From the NCBI RefSeq assembly GCF_040892615.1, contig NZ_JBFRYC010000005.1, positions 186,001-250,000 on the forward strand: DNA of 64,000 bases. Reading direction: 5' to 3'. How positions within the stretch are numbered: the first letter of the stretch is position 1; every line of letters starts with the position of its first letter. The notes below the pieces were generated by a model, which made no database searches, had not been told where the DNA came from, and saw nothing but the letters and a program-made list of their open reading frames with translations. Below are positions 16,842 through 25,237 of the stretch, piece by piece. The position numbers were made by a program, and so were the translations under genes. Source of the DNA: Thioclava arctica. Its GTDB lineage: Bacteria > Pseudomonadota > Alphaproteobacteria > Rhodobacterales > Rhodobacteraceae.

Positions 16842-18366
16842 TGTTGAAAAACACCCGTTCGCGAGCGCAGAAATAGCCGTTCTGAATTCACGGCGAGCGC
16901 CTTTCTTATCAGGCTTTGCGTGTTTGCTGCGGTGCAGGAAAGATCTTGGCCAGTTTGCGGAGGTTTTGGGCGGTGGCGGCGAGCAGGAATTCGTCATTTG
17001 CACCGTATGGCCCACGTAATCGGAGCCGACCGAGGCCGAGAATGCGTTTCAGATGGGCGAAGAGCATTTCGACCTTTTTTCGGAGCTTCATCGCAATCAT
17101 GTATTCATCAGTTTTGGCCAAATCCCTGGCAACTTGGCGGGCATCTTCGTGTTCTTCACGGGTGATAGACCTGGCGTCGGCGTTGGGGCAGCATTTCGGC
17201 TTGGATGGGCAAACTTGGCAGGTCAGTTTCAGAGCACGATACTTCGCGCGGCCCTTGCCGGTCGGGCCCCGGTTCGGATCGGAATAATTGCGGCGGAACG
17301 GCTTGAGCGCGTGCCCCTCAGGGCAGATGTATTGATCATTCTCTGCATCCCAGTCGAAATCTGTGCGTGTCCAAGTGCCATCGGGGCGTCCGGCCTTGTC
17401 GATCACCGGGATGTAAGGATCGATCTTGCGATCTACGAGCCAGCCAAGCATTGGGCCTGAGCCATAGGCAGTGTCGGCGATCATCCAGTCAGGGACCAAG
17501 CCGAACTTGTCTTTCACCCGCGTCAGCATGGTTTTTGTTGATCCAACCTCGGCTTGCCGGATGGATCGGGTGGGTTCCACGTCCAAGATAACACCGTGAT
17601 CTGTGTCGATCAGGTAATTGTCGGAATAGCTAAAGAAAGCAGGCCCTTTCCGCGCCGCTGTCCACTGGCTGGCCGGGTCCGAATGCGAGGTGAACTTGGG
17701 CTGGACCTCGCTGGCGGCGCCAAAGGCGGCCTCGTCCAGCGTGTCGAGATACTCGCGCACCGCGCGGGGTGCGTCGGTCGAGTTGATCGTCGATGCATCC
17801 CAGTCTTCCTTCGGCGTCGAGTTCTGCTTGTTCGCATCCGCCTCGATCAGGCTGGCGTCGACCGCCATGCGCTGGCCGCTGACCAGACCTTCGGCGATGC
17901 AACGCGCGACGGTTGTTTCGAACAGATGCCGCAGCAGTTCGCTATCGCGAAAACGACCGTGACGGTTCTTGGAAAATGTCGAGTGATCCGGGACCCGATC
18001 ACTCAGGTCGAGGCGGCAGAACCACCGGTAAGCAAGGTTCAGATGCACCTCTTCGCAGAGCCGTCGCTCAGACCGGATGCCGAAGCAATAGCCGACCAAC
18101 AGCATACGGATCAGAAGTTCGGGATCGACGGATGGCCGCCCCGTGTGGCTGTAGAACTCCGCGAGGTAGGCACGTATTTCGGTCAAATCAACAAAACGGT
18201 CGATGGAACGCAGCAGGTGGTCCTGCGGGACGTGATCCTCAATTGAAAACTCGTAGAACAGTGCGCCTTGCGCCTCTTGCTTCGGCCCCAACATCGCAGC
18301 TCCCCCCACAGAATAAGGGAAATTGAATCAGCGACTGGCGATCAAATCAACAAGAGTTTTTCAACA
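16842..18366. mobile_element. IS1182-family insertion sequence
   Basis: Terminal inverted repeats TGTTGAAAAAC (16842-16852) and GTTTTTCAACA (18356-18366) flank one transposase gene; total about 1.5 kb, usual for the family. No convincing target duplication was seen at the ends. It sits directly downstream of an orphan DUF2384 antitoxin gene. Confidence 0.85.
16909..18294 (-). CDS. IS1182-family transposase
   Basis: 461 residues from ATG 18294 behind a GGGGAG site. N-terminal InsH/DUF772-type part with DHLLRSIDRFVDL and GRPSVDPELLIRMLLVGYCF; then the DDE catalytic core with MAVDASLIEADANK, MIADTAYGSGPMLGWL and, after a cysteine-rich CPEGH...CQVCPSKPKC section, the Glu region KKVEMLFAHLKRILGLGRLR. 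It appears complete and may be active. Confidence 0.92.
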   Translation of the reverse strand: MLGPKQEAQGALFYEFSIEDHVPQDHLLRSIDRFVDLTEIRAYLAEFYSHTGRPSVDPELLIRMLLVGYCFGIRSERRLCEEVHLNLAYRWFCRLDLSDRVPDHSTFSKNRHGRFRDSELLRHLFETTVARCIAEGLVSGQRMAVDASLIEADANKQNSTPKEDWDASTINSTDAPRAVREYLDTLDEAAFGAASEVQPKFTSHSDPASQWTAARKGPAFFSYSDNYLIDTDHGVILDVEPTRSIRQAEVGSTKTMLTRVKDKFGLVPDWMIADTAYGSGPMLGWLVDRKIDPYIPVIDKAGRPDGTWTRTDFDWDAENDQYICPEGHALKPFRRNYSDPNRGPTGKGRAKYRALKLTCQVCPSKPKCCPNADARSITREEHEDARQVARDLAKTDEYMIAMKLRKKVEMLFAHLKRILGLGRLRLRGPYGANDEFLLAATAQNLRKLAKIFPAPQQTRKA

Positions 18367-18477
18367 AAATTCGCCCTGAATTACCCATATAGTCCAAGCG
18401 CCCCGAAGCCCCTCGGACCGGATACGCTCACTGGCGGTATTGAACTGGCACCATCCGCTGACTGTGCGGGCCACTCC

Positions 18478-18864
18478 TCACGCCCCGGCAAGGCAAGCAT
18501 TGAGATATTTCCGGATCTCCAGGATCTCTTCCGAGCCTCCTCTGATTGCCACATCAATCGGGCGCGCGCCGAGAAACAGCGGCCCGGTGTTGGGCCGCGT
18601 CATCCAAGTGCGCGCGAGCGGCTTGGAGAAATAGAGTTCAAGCGCCTCGTAGATCCCGAGCACAGCAGAAAGGCGAAGGAGTTGATCCTCTGTCAGAGAT
18701 GGGGCATCGCCCGGCTCCTGTGGGGTGCTCCGAACTGGCTCAGGCATTCCAAGGAGACCAGATGCTTCGCGCTCCGACAGGCCCCATGCGCGCGCAAGGC
18801 GCGAATATGCCTTCAGGCACACTTCGATCTCCACATGAGAAAAGCTGTTACCTTCGATCTCCAT
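18478..18864 (-). CDS. Orphan antitoxin, Xre/MbcA/ParS type (DUF2384)
   Basis: 128 residues from ATG 18864 (GGAGAG upstream). Residues 15-55 form an Xre-like helix bundle (LARAWGLSEREASGLLGMP), and the C-terminus has the toxin-binding DUF2384 block: GIYEALELYFSKPLARTWM, then RPNTGPLFLGARPIDVAI and ILEIRKYLNA. Such proteins neutralise RES-domain NAD-consuming toxins encoded just downstream. Here the downstream position is taken by the IS1182 copy and no RES gene is visible, so it appears to be an orphan. Confidence 0.85.
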   Translation of the reverse strand: MEIEGNSFSHVEIEVCLKAYSRLARAWGLSEREASGLLGMPEPVRSTPQEPGDAPSLTEDQLLRLSAVLGIYEALELYFSKPLARTWMTRPNTGPLFLGARPIDVAIRGGSEEILEIRKYLNACLAGA

Positions 18865-19044
18865 CCGCTCTCTCCGCAAGCAGGTTGTTTTCACTTCGAC
18901 ACGACTGGGTCGGTGATCAATTCGCTATCATGTTCGAAGAGCGATTCAATGCGTAACCGTATCTGAAACCCGCATGGGCCGTGACCTGCCACGGGATTTT
19001 TCCTCCACCATCGATTAGAGTCCGATCCAACTTGAGGACGGACA

Positions 19045-19311
19045 ATGAAGCGAACGAGATTTACGGACGAACAGATCATCGGCATCCTGTCGGAGCATGA
19101 GGCGGGTGCGAAGTGCGCCGATCTGTGCCGCAAGCACGGAATGTCGGAGGGCACTTTCTATAACTGGAAAGCCAAGTTCGGCGGCATGACGGTGTCGGAG
19201 GCGAAGCGGCTGAAGGCGCTCGAGGATGAGAACGCCAGGCTCAAGAAGCTGCTAGCCGAGCAGATGCTGGACCTAGCGGCGATGAAGAAACTCGTCGCAA
19301 AAAAGTGGTGA
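19045..19311 (+). CDS. IS3-family transposase OrfA
   Basis: 88 residues starting MKRTRFTDEQIIGILSEHEA. It contains the helix-turn-helix (CADLCRKHGMSEGTFYNWKA) and the leucine-zipper-like run ALEDENARLKKLLAEQMLDL that joins OrfA to OrfB. In IS3 elements OrfAB is made by a -1 frameshift near the end of orfA; the AAAAAAG run at about 19299-19305 would serve. Confidence 0.93.
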   Translation: MKRTRFTDEQIIGILSEHEAGAKCADLCRKHGMSEGTFYNWKAKFGGMTVSEAKRLKALEDENARLKKLLAEQMLDLAAMKKLVAKKW

Positions 19312-19536
19312 CGATGAGCCATGTCACGCCATTGGTCCGAGTGACAATGGCGAATGCGTGAAGCGCGAAGCGGTCGCGCATCTGAGGTCCTTGCTCGGGC
19401 TCTCGGAACGGCGGGCGTGCCAGATTGTCGGGGCAGATCGCAAGATGATCCGCTACCGGTCGCGAGCCGTGCGCCGGACACGGTGCTGCGTGGTCGGCTG
19501 CGTGAGCTGGCCAATGAGCGTCGGCGGTTCGGCTAT

Positions 19537-19581
19537 CCACTTGCCCGGCAGGGCATTGCGCAGCAATGGCCCGAGAGGGGG
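19537..19581 (-). repeat. Short palindromic insert, copy 1
   Basis: A 45-base segment between the codons of GY and RL of orfB, netting about 42 bases. On the minus strand it reads CCCCCTCTCGGGCCATTGCT, then GCGCAATGCCCTGCCGGGC: a CATTGC/GCAATG stem with flanks shared with copies 2 and 3. Confidence 0.75.
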
Positions 19582-19743
19582 CGGCTGTTCGTTCTGCTTC
19601 GCCGCGAAGGCGAGGCTTCCGGCATCAACCGGATCTATCGGCTCTACCGCGAAGAGGGATTGACTGTGCGCAAGCGGCGGGCACGGCGCAAAGCCGTGGG
19701 CACACGGGTGCCGATCCTGGTCGAAGCCCGCGCCAATGCGCGC

Positions 19744-19787
19744 CCCCTCTCGGCGATTGCCTTGCAATCGCCTGCCGGTCGACGGGT
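19744..19787 (+). repeat. Short palindromic insert, copy 2
   Basis: About 44 bases inside the codons for NAR-WSLDF of orfB. It reads CCCCTCTCGGCGATTGCCTT, then GCAATCGCCTGCCGGTC; the GGCGATTGC/GCAATCGCC stem and the CCCCTCTCGG and CCTGCCGG flanks match copy 1. It shifts the reading frame. Confidence 0.75.
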
Positions 19788-20060
19788 TCGCTGGATTTCG
19801 TTCACGACCAATTCGCGAATGGACAGCGCTTCCGGGTGTTCAACGTGGTCGATGACGTTACGCGCGAATGCCTGGCTGCGATCCCGGACGCCTCGATCTC
19901 GGGGCGGCGTGTTGCCCGTGAACTTTCGGCCCTGATTGAGCGCCGTGGGAAGCCCGGCATGATTGTCTCAGACAATGGGACGGAACTGACCTCGAACGCC
20001 ATCCTGCGGTGGTGTTCCGAGACCAAGGTCGAGTGGCACTACATTGCGCCGGGAAAGCCC

Positions 20061-20086
20061 CCTATCGGGCCATTGCTGCGCAATGG
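20061..20086 (+). repeat. Short palindromic insert, copy 3 (shortened)
   Basis: 26 bases, CCTATCGGGCCATTGCTGCG then CAATGG, between the codons of GKP and MQN of orfB. It keeps the left flank and hairpin of the other copies but lacks the CCTGCCGG right flank. It shifts the frame. Confidence 0.7.
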
Positions 20087-20197
20087 ATGCAGAACGGTTT
20101 CGTGGAGAGTTTCAACGGGCGGATGCGCGACGAGCTGCTCAACGAGACCATGTTCCACAACCTGACCCATGCCCGCATCGTGATCTCGGCGTGGGCC

Positions 20198-20303
20198 GCG
20201 TTGCGCGCCAAAACGCCAGAAAGCGGGTCTCCATGTCTTCGACACGCGGCACATCCAGCGTGGGCGGCAGAACCGCCATGCGGTCATTTGAAAGGCTAGC
20301 CAT
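20198..20303 (-). pseudogene. 5' fragment of an unrecognised gene cut by the IS3 remnant
   Basis: From ATG 20303, behind AGGAG, the minus strand encodes MASLSNDRMAVLPPTLDVPR and VEDMETRFLAFWRATRPT before running into the IS3 remnant at about 20197. A good ribosome site and clean start suggest a real gene whose remainder was lost. I do not recognise the product. Confidence 0.4.
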
Positions 20304-20975
20304 GACGATACCGCTCCTGATCGGATTGCGCAAAACAGCGTGCGATGGTGCGGCAGGGGGCGTGCGTATGAAGGGATGTGATGATAGACATGGAGGTCTC
20401 CTATGGTTGGAAAACCTGGAGGACCGCAGGCAAAGGCCCGGCATGATTGCGTCAAAGCTGCTGGATTTAGACAGTCGTGACCGGCCCCCAAGATGGGGTT
20501 CAGATGGCGCGTATTGCGCGCTGAATATGCCGATTACTGAGTGTCATAGTGCGCGCTGGATAGTTCGGGCGCGGGTTGAAGTCAATTCAGAATTTTACGG
20601 CGCAGGCGTCAAACTATTGTTTCGCAGTGATAAAACGCGAATTTTTGTGCGAGTGTAATGGCCGGTTGCGCAGGAAAGTCCGTCAACGGCGGAACAAAAA
20701 CCGCTCACGGAGCGGCGTGAAAGTCTGCAACCTGAAAGGTCTTCGGATTGATGCCCTGAGAACGTTTCGCACCCCGAAATCCGCGGCCCTCAGATGCTGA
20801 CGGCTGCCGGGCCGACTGTGTTGATACCGAGATCGCAATGGCAGGGCGGCTCTCTCGCGCGCCCTGCCACTTAACCTTTCTGATGCAATCGTAAGAAACC
20901 GTGGGCTTTCCGACGATATTCTTGTCGGCCTGCGCTTTGGCTGCCTTCGTCACGTTCTGGCTAGGAAGCCTGACC
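20304..20975. other. Intergenic debris, no gene seen
   Basis: About 670 bp between the IS3 remnant and the amidase gene. An 82-codon minus-strand frame (20705-20953) has no recognisable content. Likely the fused remains of earlier insertions. Confidence 0.45.
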
Positions 20976-22529
20976 CTAGATCGCTGATTGGCGATGCTGC
21001 GTTCCTTGCTCGTATGCGTATGCGCATTTGATTAAGGTTGCTTCGCTCCACTGCTGGCCAAGGAATATCAATTCAAACGGGGCACCCGAGGCGTAATACC
21101 CCGCTGGCACGGTTATGCCGGGTATCCCCGCAATATTCAGCTCTCCCACTGTAGTTTCAAGAATCGCATCGCCGGAATGTAAACCCGGCAATTCTTGGAG
21201 CATTTGCGGATAGACCAAAGCGTCAAGTTTATGGTGCGCAAAGACCTCTTGGATCAACAGAAGATAAGCGCGCTTTAGCGCGGTAAATTCAGGAAGCGCG
21301 GGAGGCGTTGTAGGAGATTTCACCGCCTCAAGAAAATCGGGTAATTCATTGAGGAAGCCCAAGATTGCCCCTTTGGCCAACGGGTTCTCTGCCTCGGTGG
21401 CGGCAACAAATTCTTCCCATGTTTTGAGTGCGGCATCTGGCCCTAGCCGACGCAGATATTGCGTCATGTCATACGGCAGAGATTCCAGCCCGCGCCCATC
21501 AAAGAACGGAGTGCCCAGAGTAATCTGACGATACGAGGCAAAATCAGTATCCGCGAACGGATCTTCGATCAAAATTGCGCCCAACTCTTCAAGCTCGGCC
21601 TTAGCGCGTTCGTAAAGTTCTGATGCTTCCTGCGACAGTGCGTTTTTGCGCCAACCCAGCCCGTAAAGCCCCAATCGCTTTCCTATAAGCCCGTCCGTCG
21701 ATAGCCCTGCTGTGTAACCGCCCTTAGGAATTTTATCGACGGAAGCCAACGTCTTTGGATCCTCGGTGGTGAAACCCGCTAACACATCAAGCCCCAGCGC
21801 TGCATCAATCACAGTGCGAGCGATCGGCCCCACCACATCGCGGTTACCCGAGAGCGGAACTACGCCAGCATTGGGCACCAGTCCGATCGTCGGCTTTATC
21901 CCTACAAGCCCTTGGGCCGATGCCGGATTCTGGATCGAACCACCAGTTTCTTCGGCCAAGCCTAGCACGCACATATGGGTGGCAACTGCTGCGGCTGTGC
22001 CTGCGCTTGATCCACCTGGAGCACGATCTTCGATTGCTGGGTTTATAGTGGGCCCCGCCCAACTGTCATTAGCATGTGTCCCAGTCCAACTTAGGATCGG
22101 AACGTTTGTTTTACCTAGGATGATCGCATCTGCAGCGCGCATCCGGGCCACAACAGGACTGTCGCGTTCGGGCATCAGATCTACACCGCCGGTCTTTGAA
22201 CATAGCAGCCTCCAACCAGCCGTAGTCGGGAACCCTTTCATATCCATCGGGTCCTTCACGACTACAGGCACACCGGCCATTGAGCCCAGTGGTTCTCCGG
22301 CTGCACGACGACGGTCGATGTCGCGCGCAGTTTCGAGTGCGGCGGCGTAATTTTCAAAAATTATCGCATTATATTTGCCGTTGAGCGCCTTGATCTGTGC
22401 GATGCACGCTTTGGCTATATCCTCGGCAGTGAAGCGGCCAGACATGAGGCCGTCTTTTATCGAGGTGACGCTCAAAGTCTCAAGTTTGGGGACATTTGGG
22501 GCGATGTCAGTCGAAGGCGTGTTAGTCAT
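20976..22529 (-). CDS. Amidase-signature family amidase
   Basis: 517 residues from ATG 22529 (AGGAG nine bases before); the longer frame to 22613 lacks support. Amidase-signature hydrolases use a Ser-cisSer-Lys triad: Lys92 in VVVKDPMD, Ser174 in PGGSSAG and Ser198 in ETGGSIQNPAS are all there. The usual GGSxRxPA has Gln in place of Arg, a minor deviation. A C-terminal ELNIAGIPGITVPAGY stretch is typical of family members. It is the last gene of the amide operon and would release ammonia from an organic amide imported by the adjacent transporter. An intrinsic terminator separates it from the formamidase gene. Confidence 0.9.
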   Translation of the reverse strand: MTNTPSTDIAPNVPKLETLSVTSIKDGLMSGRFTAEDIAKACIAQIKALNGKYNAIIFENYAAALETARDIDRRRAAGEPLGSMAGVPVVVKDPMDMKGFPTTAGWRLLCSKTGGVDLMPERDSPVVARMRAADAIILGKTNVPILSWTGTHANDSWAGPTINPAIEDRAPGGSSAGTAAAVATHMCVLGLAEETGGSIQNPASAQGLVGIKPTIGLVPNAGVVPLSGNRDVVGPIARTVIDAALGLDVLAGFTTEDPKTLASVDKIPKGGYTAGLSTDGLIGKRLGLYGLGWRKNALSQEASELYERAKAELEELGAILIEDPFADTDFASYRQITLGTPFFDGRGLESLPYDMTQYLRRLGPDAALKTWEEFVAATEAENPLAKGAILGFLNELPDFLEAVKSPTTPPALPEFTALKRAYLLLIQEVFAHHKLDALVYPQMLQELPGLHSGDAILETTVGELNIAGIPGITVPAGYYASGAPFELIFLGQQWSEATLIKCAYAYEQGTQHRQSAI

Positions 22530-22673
22530 TGAATACTCTCCTGGTCCAGTGGCCAGCGTGCCACCGCATAGGCCCGGTCGCGCACCGGACAGCAGTTTTG
22601 AATTGCGAGGCACAGACCAACAACAGGACAGGTCTCGCAGGCAGGTTCATTTTGTCCGGCAGACAAAAGACGG

Positions 22674-22722
22674 GAAAAATACCGTCCTCACATTTGGAAC
22701 GCGTCCCTAAATGCGAGGACGG
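22674..22722 (-). terminator. Intrinsic terminator between formamidase and amidase genes
   Basis: On the minus strand, 14-base arms (22709-22722 and 22682-22695, one mismatch, CCGTCCTC/GAGGACGG) are followed by TATTTTTCCC. It lies 50 bp after the formamidase stop and about 145 bp before the amidase start, so amidase expression requires read-through, antitermination or its own promoter. Confidence 0.75.
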
Positions 22723-22771
22723 CCGAACACACTGGCCGCAGCGTCGAAGGGCATCGGGTGCGGCCGATGTA

Positions 22772-23770
22772 TTACTTCGAGATGCCGATGATCGACTTCA
22801 GAACCGAGGCTCCAACCGAATATTTCGGGTCAACCATATTACCCACGCGCACCCGTCCACATTGCGTGAGCAGCATGTAGGCATCGATTTCGTCAAAGCC
22901 AAAATCGGCAGCCATCCACCGGATCAACTCGCGGTAGGCACCGCGCGCGGCATCCTCCATTGGGCGTGCCGACCCGACCGTCATGTAAAACTTCTCGTTC
23001 TCCAGACGCGGGCTGCGGATCGTCCAATTCTTGATCAGATCGATACGGACGGTGGTCACGGTCGGATGTTCAATCGCGACACCGCAAAGTTCGCCATCGC
23101 CCTGCGCAGCGTGGCAGTCCCCAAGAAACAGGTAGCCGCCCTTGGTCTGCACCGGCAGATAGACCACCGCCCCAGGCGCCACGTCGGGCATGTCCATGTT
23201 CCCGCCATAATAATCAGGCACAAGCGATGAGATCGCTTCGGCCTCAGGAGCCGTCCCGATCGTGCCGATGAAGGGCTCGTATGGCAGACTGATCTTGTCA
23301 TTCCATTTCGTGCCACCCTCAACGGTGATGTCGAGCTTGCGCACCACCTCCGGCAGCGGCTGAGTCAGCAACGCCGTTTCAAAAGTCGGCACCAGTCCAC
23401 CAAATTCGGGCATGATGACCGTGGTTCCCCGCGGCTGCGGCCCGCGCGGCACGATGCTTTCGATATAGACCGCGATGGTATCGCCTTTTTCGGCGCCGTT
23501 GACGTAGATCGGGCCGTTTTGCGGGTTCAGGAACGGAAAATTCAAGATCTCTGTGGGAACATCCGTTTCATTCTGGATCGCGCCCTCAAAGGCGTCATGG
23601 GTCTCGGCGCTGACCACGGTGCCAGGGTCGATCGTCAAGACCGGATCAATCCCGGCGGTGTAGATATAGGGATAGCTCCCTTGCTCGTCTTCGGTAATCG
23701 TGCGCGTCGTCAGCGCCTGACCCTTTGCGACGCCCTTGCGCGCCATGATGGATTCGTCAAACCAGCTCAT
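22772..23770 (-). CDS. fmdA: Acetamidase/formamidase family protein
   Basis: 332 residues. FmdA/AmdA hydrolases convert formamide or acetamide to ammonia and the acid. Family features are GIDPVLTIDPGTVVSAETHD at the N-terminus, FPFLNPQNGPIYVNGAEKGD, and GDCHAAQGDGELCGVAIE near residue 235, which includes the conserved metal-site residues. Formamidases are commonly about 400 residues while the acetamidase branch is nearer 300, so substrate may lean to acetamide. The gene follows the ATPase gene by 44 bp in the amide operon. Confidence 0.9.
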   Translation of the reverse strand: MSWFDESIMARKGVAKGQALTTRTITEDEQGSYPYIYTAGIDPVLTIDPGTVVSAETHDAFEGAIQNETDVPTEILNFPFLNPQNGPIYVNGAEKGDTIAVYIESIVPRGPQPRGTTVIMPEFGGLVPTFETALLTQPLPEVVRKLDITVEGGTKWNDKISLPYEPFIGTIGTAPEAEAISSLVPDYYGGNMDMPDVAPGAVVYLPVQTKGGYLFLGDCHAAQGDGELCGVAIEHPTVTTVRIDLIKNWTIRSPRLENEKFYMTVGSARPMEDAARGAYRELIRWMAADFGFDEIDAYMLLTQCGRVRVGNMVDPKYSVGASVLKSIIGISK

Positions 23771-23814
23771 AAGTTGCTCCCTTCATTTAATATTCTCTTA
23801 GGATGGCTATTCAA

Positions 23815-24528
23815 TCAGACCGAAAGGTATTTTCGGATGGTGTCGCGATCTTTCAGCATCTCGCGGTCAAGCACGGCAACGATGCGCCCCTTGTCCATGA
23901 CGTAGCAGCGCTGCGCCATTGCCCGGATCATGTCGATATTTTGCTCCACAAAGACGACGGTGACGCCGGTTTCGCGATTCAGCTCGACCATGATGCGAGC
24001 AATATCCTGAACGATATTGGGCTGGATGCCTTCAGAGGGTTCGTCCAGCAAGATCATCGAAGGCGAGCCCATCAACACGCGCCCAATGGCAAGCTGCTGT
24101 TGTTGCCCGCCCGACATCGTTCCCGCGCGTTGATCTGCGCGCTCCTTCAAGATGGGAAAATACCGATAGACCTCTTCGGTCTTGCCCGGCGTCGATTGGC
24201 CCGCGATGCTTTCGCCCACCAATAGGTTGTCCAGAACGCTCATGCGCGGAAACACATCGCGACCTTGCGGGACATAGCCGATGCCCTTGCGCGCGCGGTT
24301 ATGTGCGGACAAAGGGTCAATGGACGTGCCGCGCAGGTTTATCGAGCCGCCATCCGTCGGTAAGAGCCCGATCAGGGTCTTCATCAGGGTCGATTTCCCA
24401 ACCCCATTGCGTCCGATCACGGCGACAATTTCACCTTCGCGCACTTGAAAATCGACACCTTGAAGGACCGGTTTCCCGCCATAGCCTGCCCGCAGATTGA
24501 TGACATCAAGTAGGGCTTCTTTACGCAT
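23815..24528 (-). CDS. Urea/amide ABC transporter ATP-binding protein, UrtE/LivF type
   Basis: 237 residues. Walker A GRNGVGKST near residue 38, signature MSGGQQQQLAIGR near 138 and Walker B MILLDEPSEGIQPNI; the QQQQLAIGRVL version of the signature is typical of UrtE. Its ATG lies 8 bp inside the end of the UrtD-like gene, so the two ATPases are coupled and form the heterodimer that powers the two permeases. Confidence 0.92.
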   Translation of the reverse strand: MRKEALLDVINLRAGYGGKPVLQGVDFQVREGEIVAVIGRNGVGKSTLMKTLIGLLPTDGGSINLRGTSIDPLSAHNRARKGIGYVPQGRDVFPRMSVLDNLLVGESIAGQSTPGKTEEVYRYFPILKERADQRAGTMSGGQQQQLAIGRVLMGSPSMILLDEPSEGIQPNIVQDIARIMVELNRETGVTVVFVEQNIDMIRAMAQRCYVMDKGRIVAVLDREMLKDRDTIRKYLSV

Positions 24529-25237
24529 CGACTTCTCCCAGATAGATGGCGGCCACGCGTTCATCGGCCACGATTTCGTTGATCGTGCCTTGCGCAAATA
24601 TCTTGCCGAAATGGAGGACCGTGACCTGATGCGCGATCTGACGCACGAAGGCCATGTCATGTTCGACCGCCAACAAGGTCATGCCCTCACGATTGAGCGC
24701 CTGAAGCATTTCCCCCGTTGCGAAGGTCTCGTCCGGCGTCATGCCCGCGGTGGGTTCGTCCAGCAGCAACAGCTTGGGCTTGAGCGCGACCGCCATCCCG
24801 ATCTCAAGCCATTGCTTTTGGCCGTGACTGAGATTGCCTGCGAGCTGCATGTGATCGCGAGAAAGCTTAAGAAACTCAAGCAGCCGGTCGATCTCCTCTT
24901 TAAGAAGGCGTGGTGCCACATGGTGTTGAAGGGCGATGGTAAGGTTCTGCCGAACGCTCAGCTCTTTGAAAATGCCAGGCACTTGGAACTTCACGCTAAT
25001 ACCGCGCCGGATACGCTCGAAAGGTTTGTCGCGCGTGATATCCTTACCGTCGTAAAGTATCTTGCCGCTATCAGGGAGATGCTCGCCCAAGATCAGTTTA
25101 AAGAAGGTGCTTTTGCCAGCGCCGTTAGGGCCGATCAGACAGTGCATTTCACCAGGTTGAAGCGCGAAATCGACATTTCCAGTGACGTAAAGTCCGCCGA
25201 AATGTTTGTTAAGCTGATGTGTTTCGAGAAGTGCCAT
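24521..25237 (-). CDS. Urea/amide ABC transporter ATP-binding protein, UrtD/LivG type
   Basis: 238 residues with Walker A GPNGAGKST near 38, the UrtD-style signature NLSHGQKQWLEIGM near 140 and Walker B LLLLDEPTAGMTPDE. The FQVPGIFKELSV segment after Walker A resembles urea transporters more than amino-acid ones. Its start overlaps the end of the UrtC-like permease gene. Confidence 0.92.
   Translation of the reverse strand: MALLETHQLNKHFGGLYVTGNVDFALQPGEMHCLIGPNGAGKSTFFKLILGEHLPDSGKILYDGKDITRDKPFERIRRGISVKFQVPGIFKELSVRQNLTIALQHHVAPRLLKEEIDRLLEFLKLSRDHMQLAGNLSHGQKQWLEIGMAVALKPKLLLLDEPTAGMTPDETFATGEMLQALNREGMTLLAVEHDMAFVRQIAHQVTVLHFGKIFAQGTINEIVADERVAAIYLGEVDA

Larger units (their letters stand above)
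18982..20197 (+). mobile_element. IS3-family element (IS407-like), right end missing
   Basis: The left end begins TGACCTGCCACGGGATTTTT at 18982, a typical terminal repeat for this group. orfA (19045-19311) is intact, orfB carries three palindromic inserts, and the element stops abruptly at about 20197 in the middle of orfB, so the right repeat is absent. Confidence 0.82.
19354..20197 (+). pseudogene. IS3-family transposase OrfB, broken by three short palindromic inserts and truncated
   Basis: Pieced together from several frames: REAVAHLRSLLGLSERRACQ, ELANERRRFGY, LFVLLRREGEASGINRIYRL, SLDFVHDQFANGQRFRVFNV (first catalytic Asp), VSDNGTELTSNAI (second Asp) and MQNGFVESFNGRMRDELLNE (catalytic Glu). 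Three foreign segments interrupt it at 19537-19581, 19744-19787 and 20061-20086; the first keeps frame, the other two shift it. The C-terminal DYNxxRPHSSL block is lost at about 20197. Confidence 0.85.

Noticed and set aside
17554..18246. 230-codon plus-strand frame opposite the IS1182 transposase
   Set aside because: Shadow of the transposase gene.
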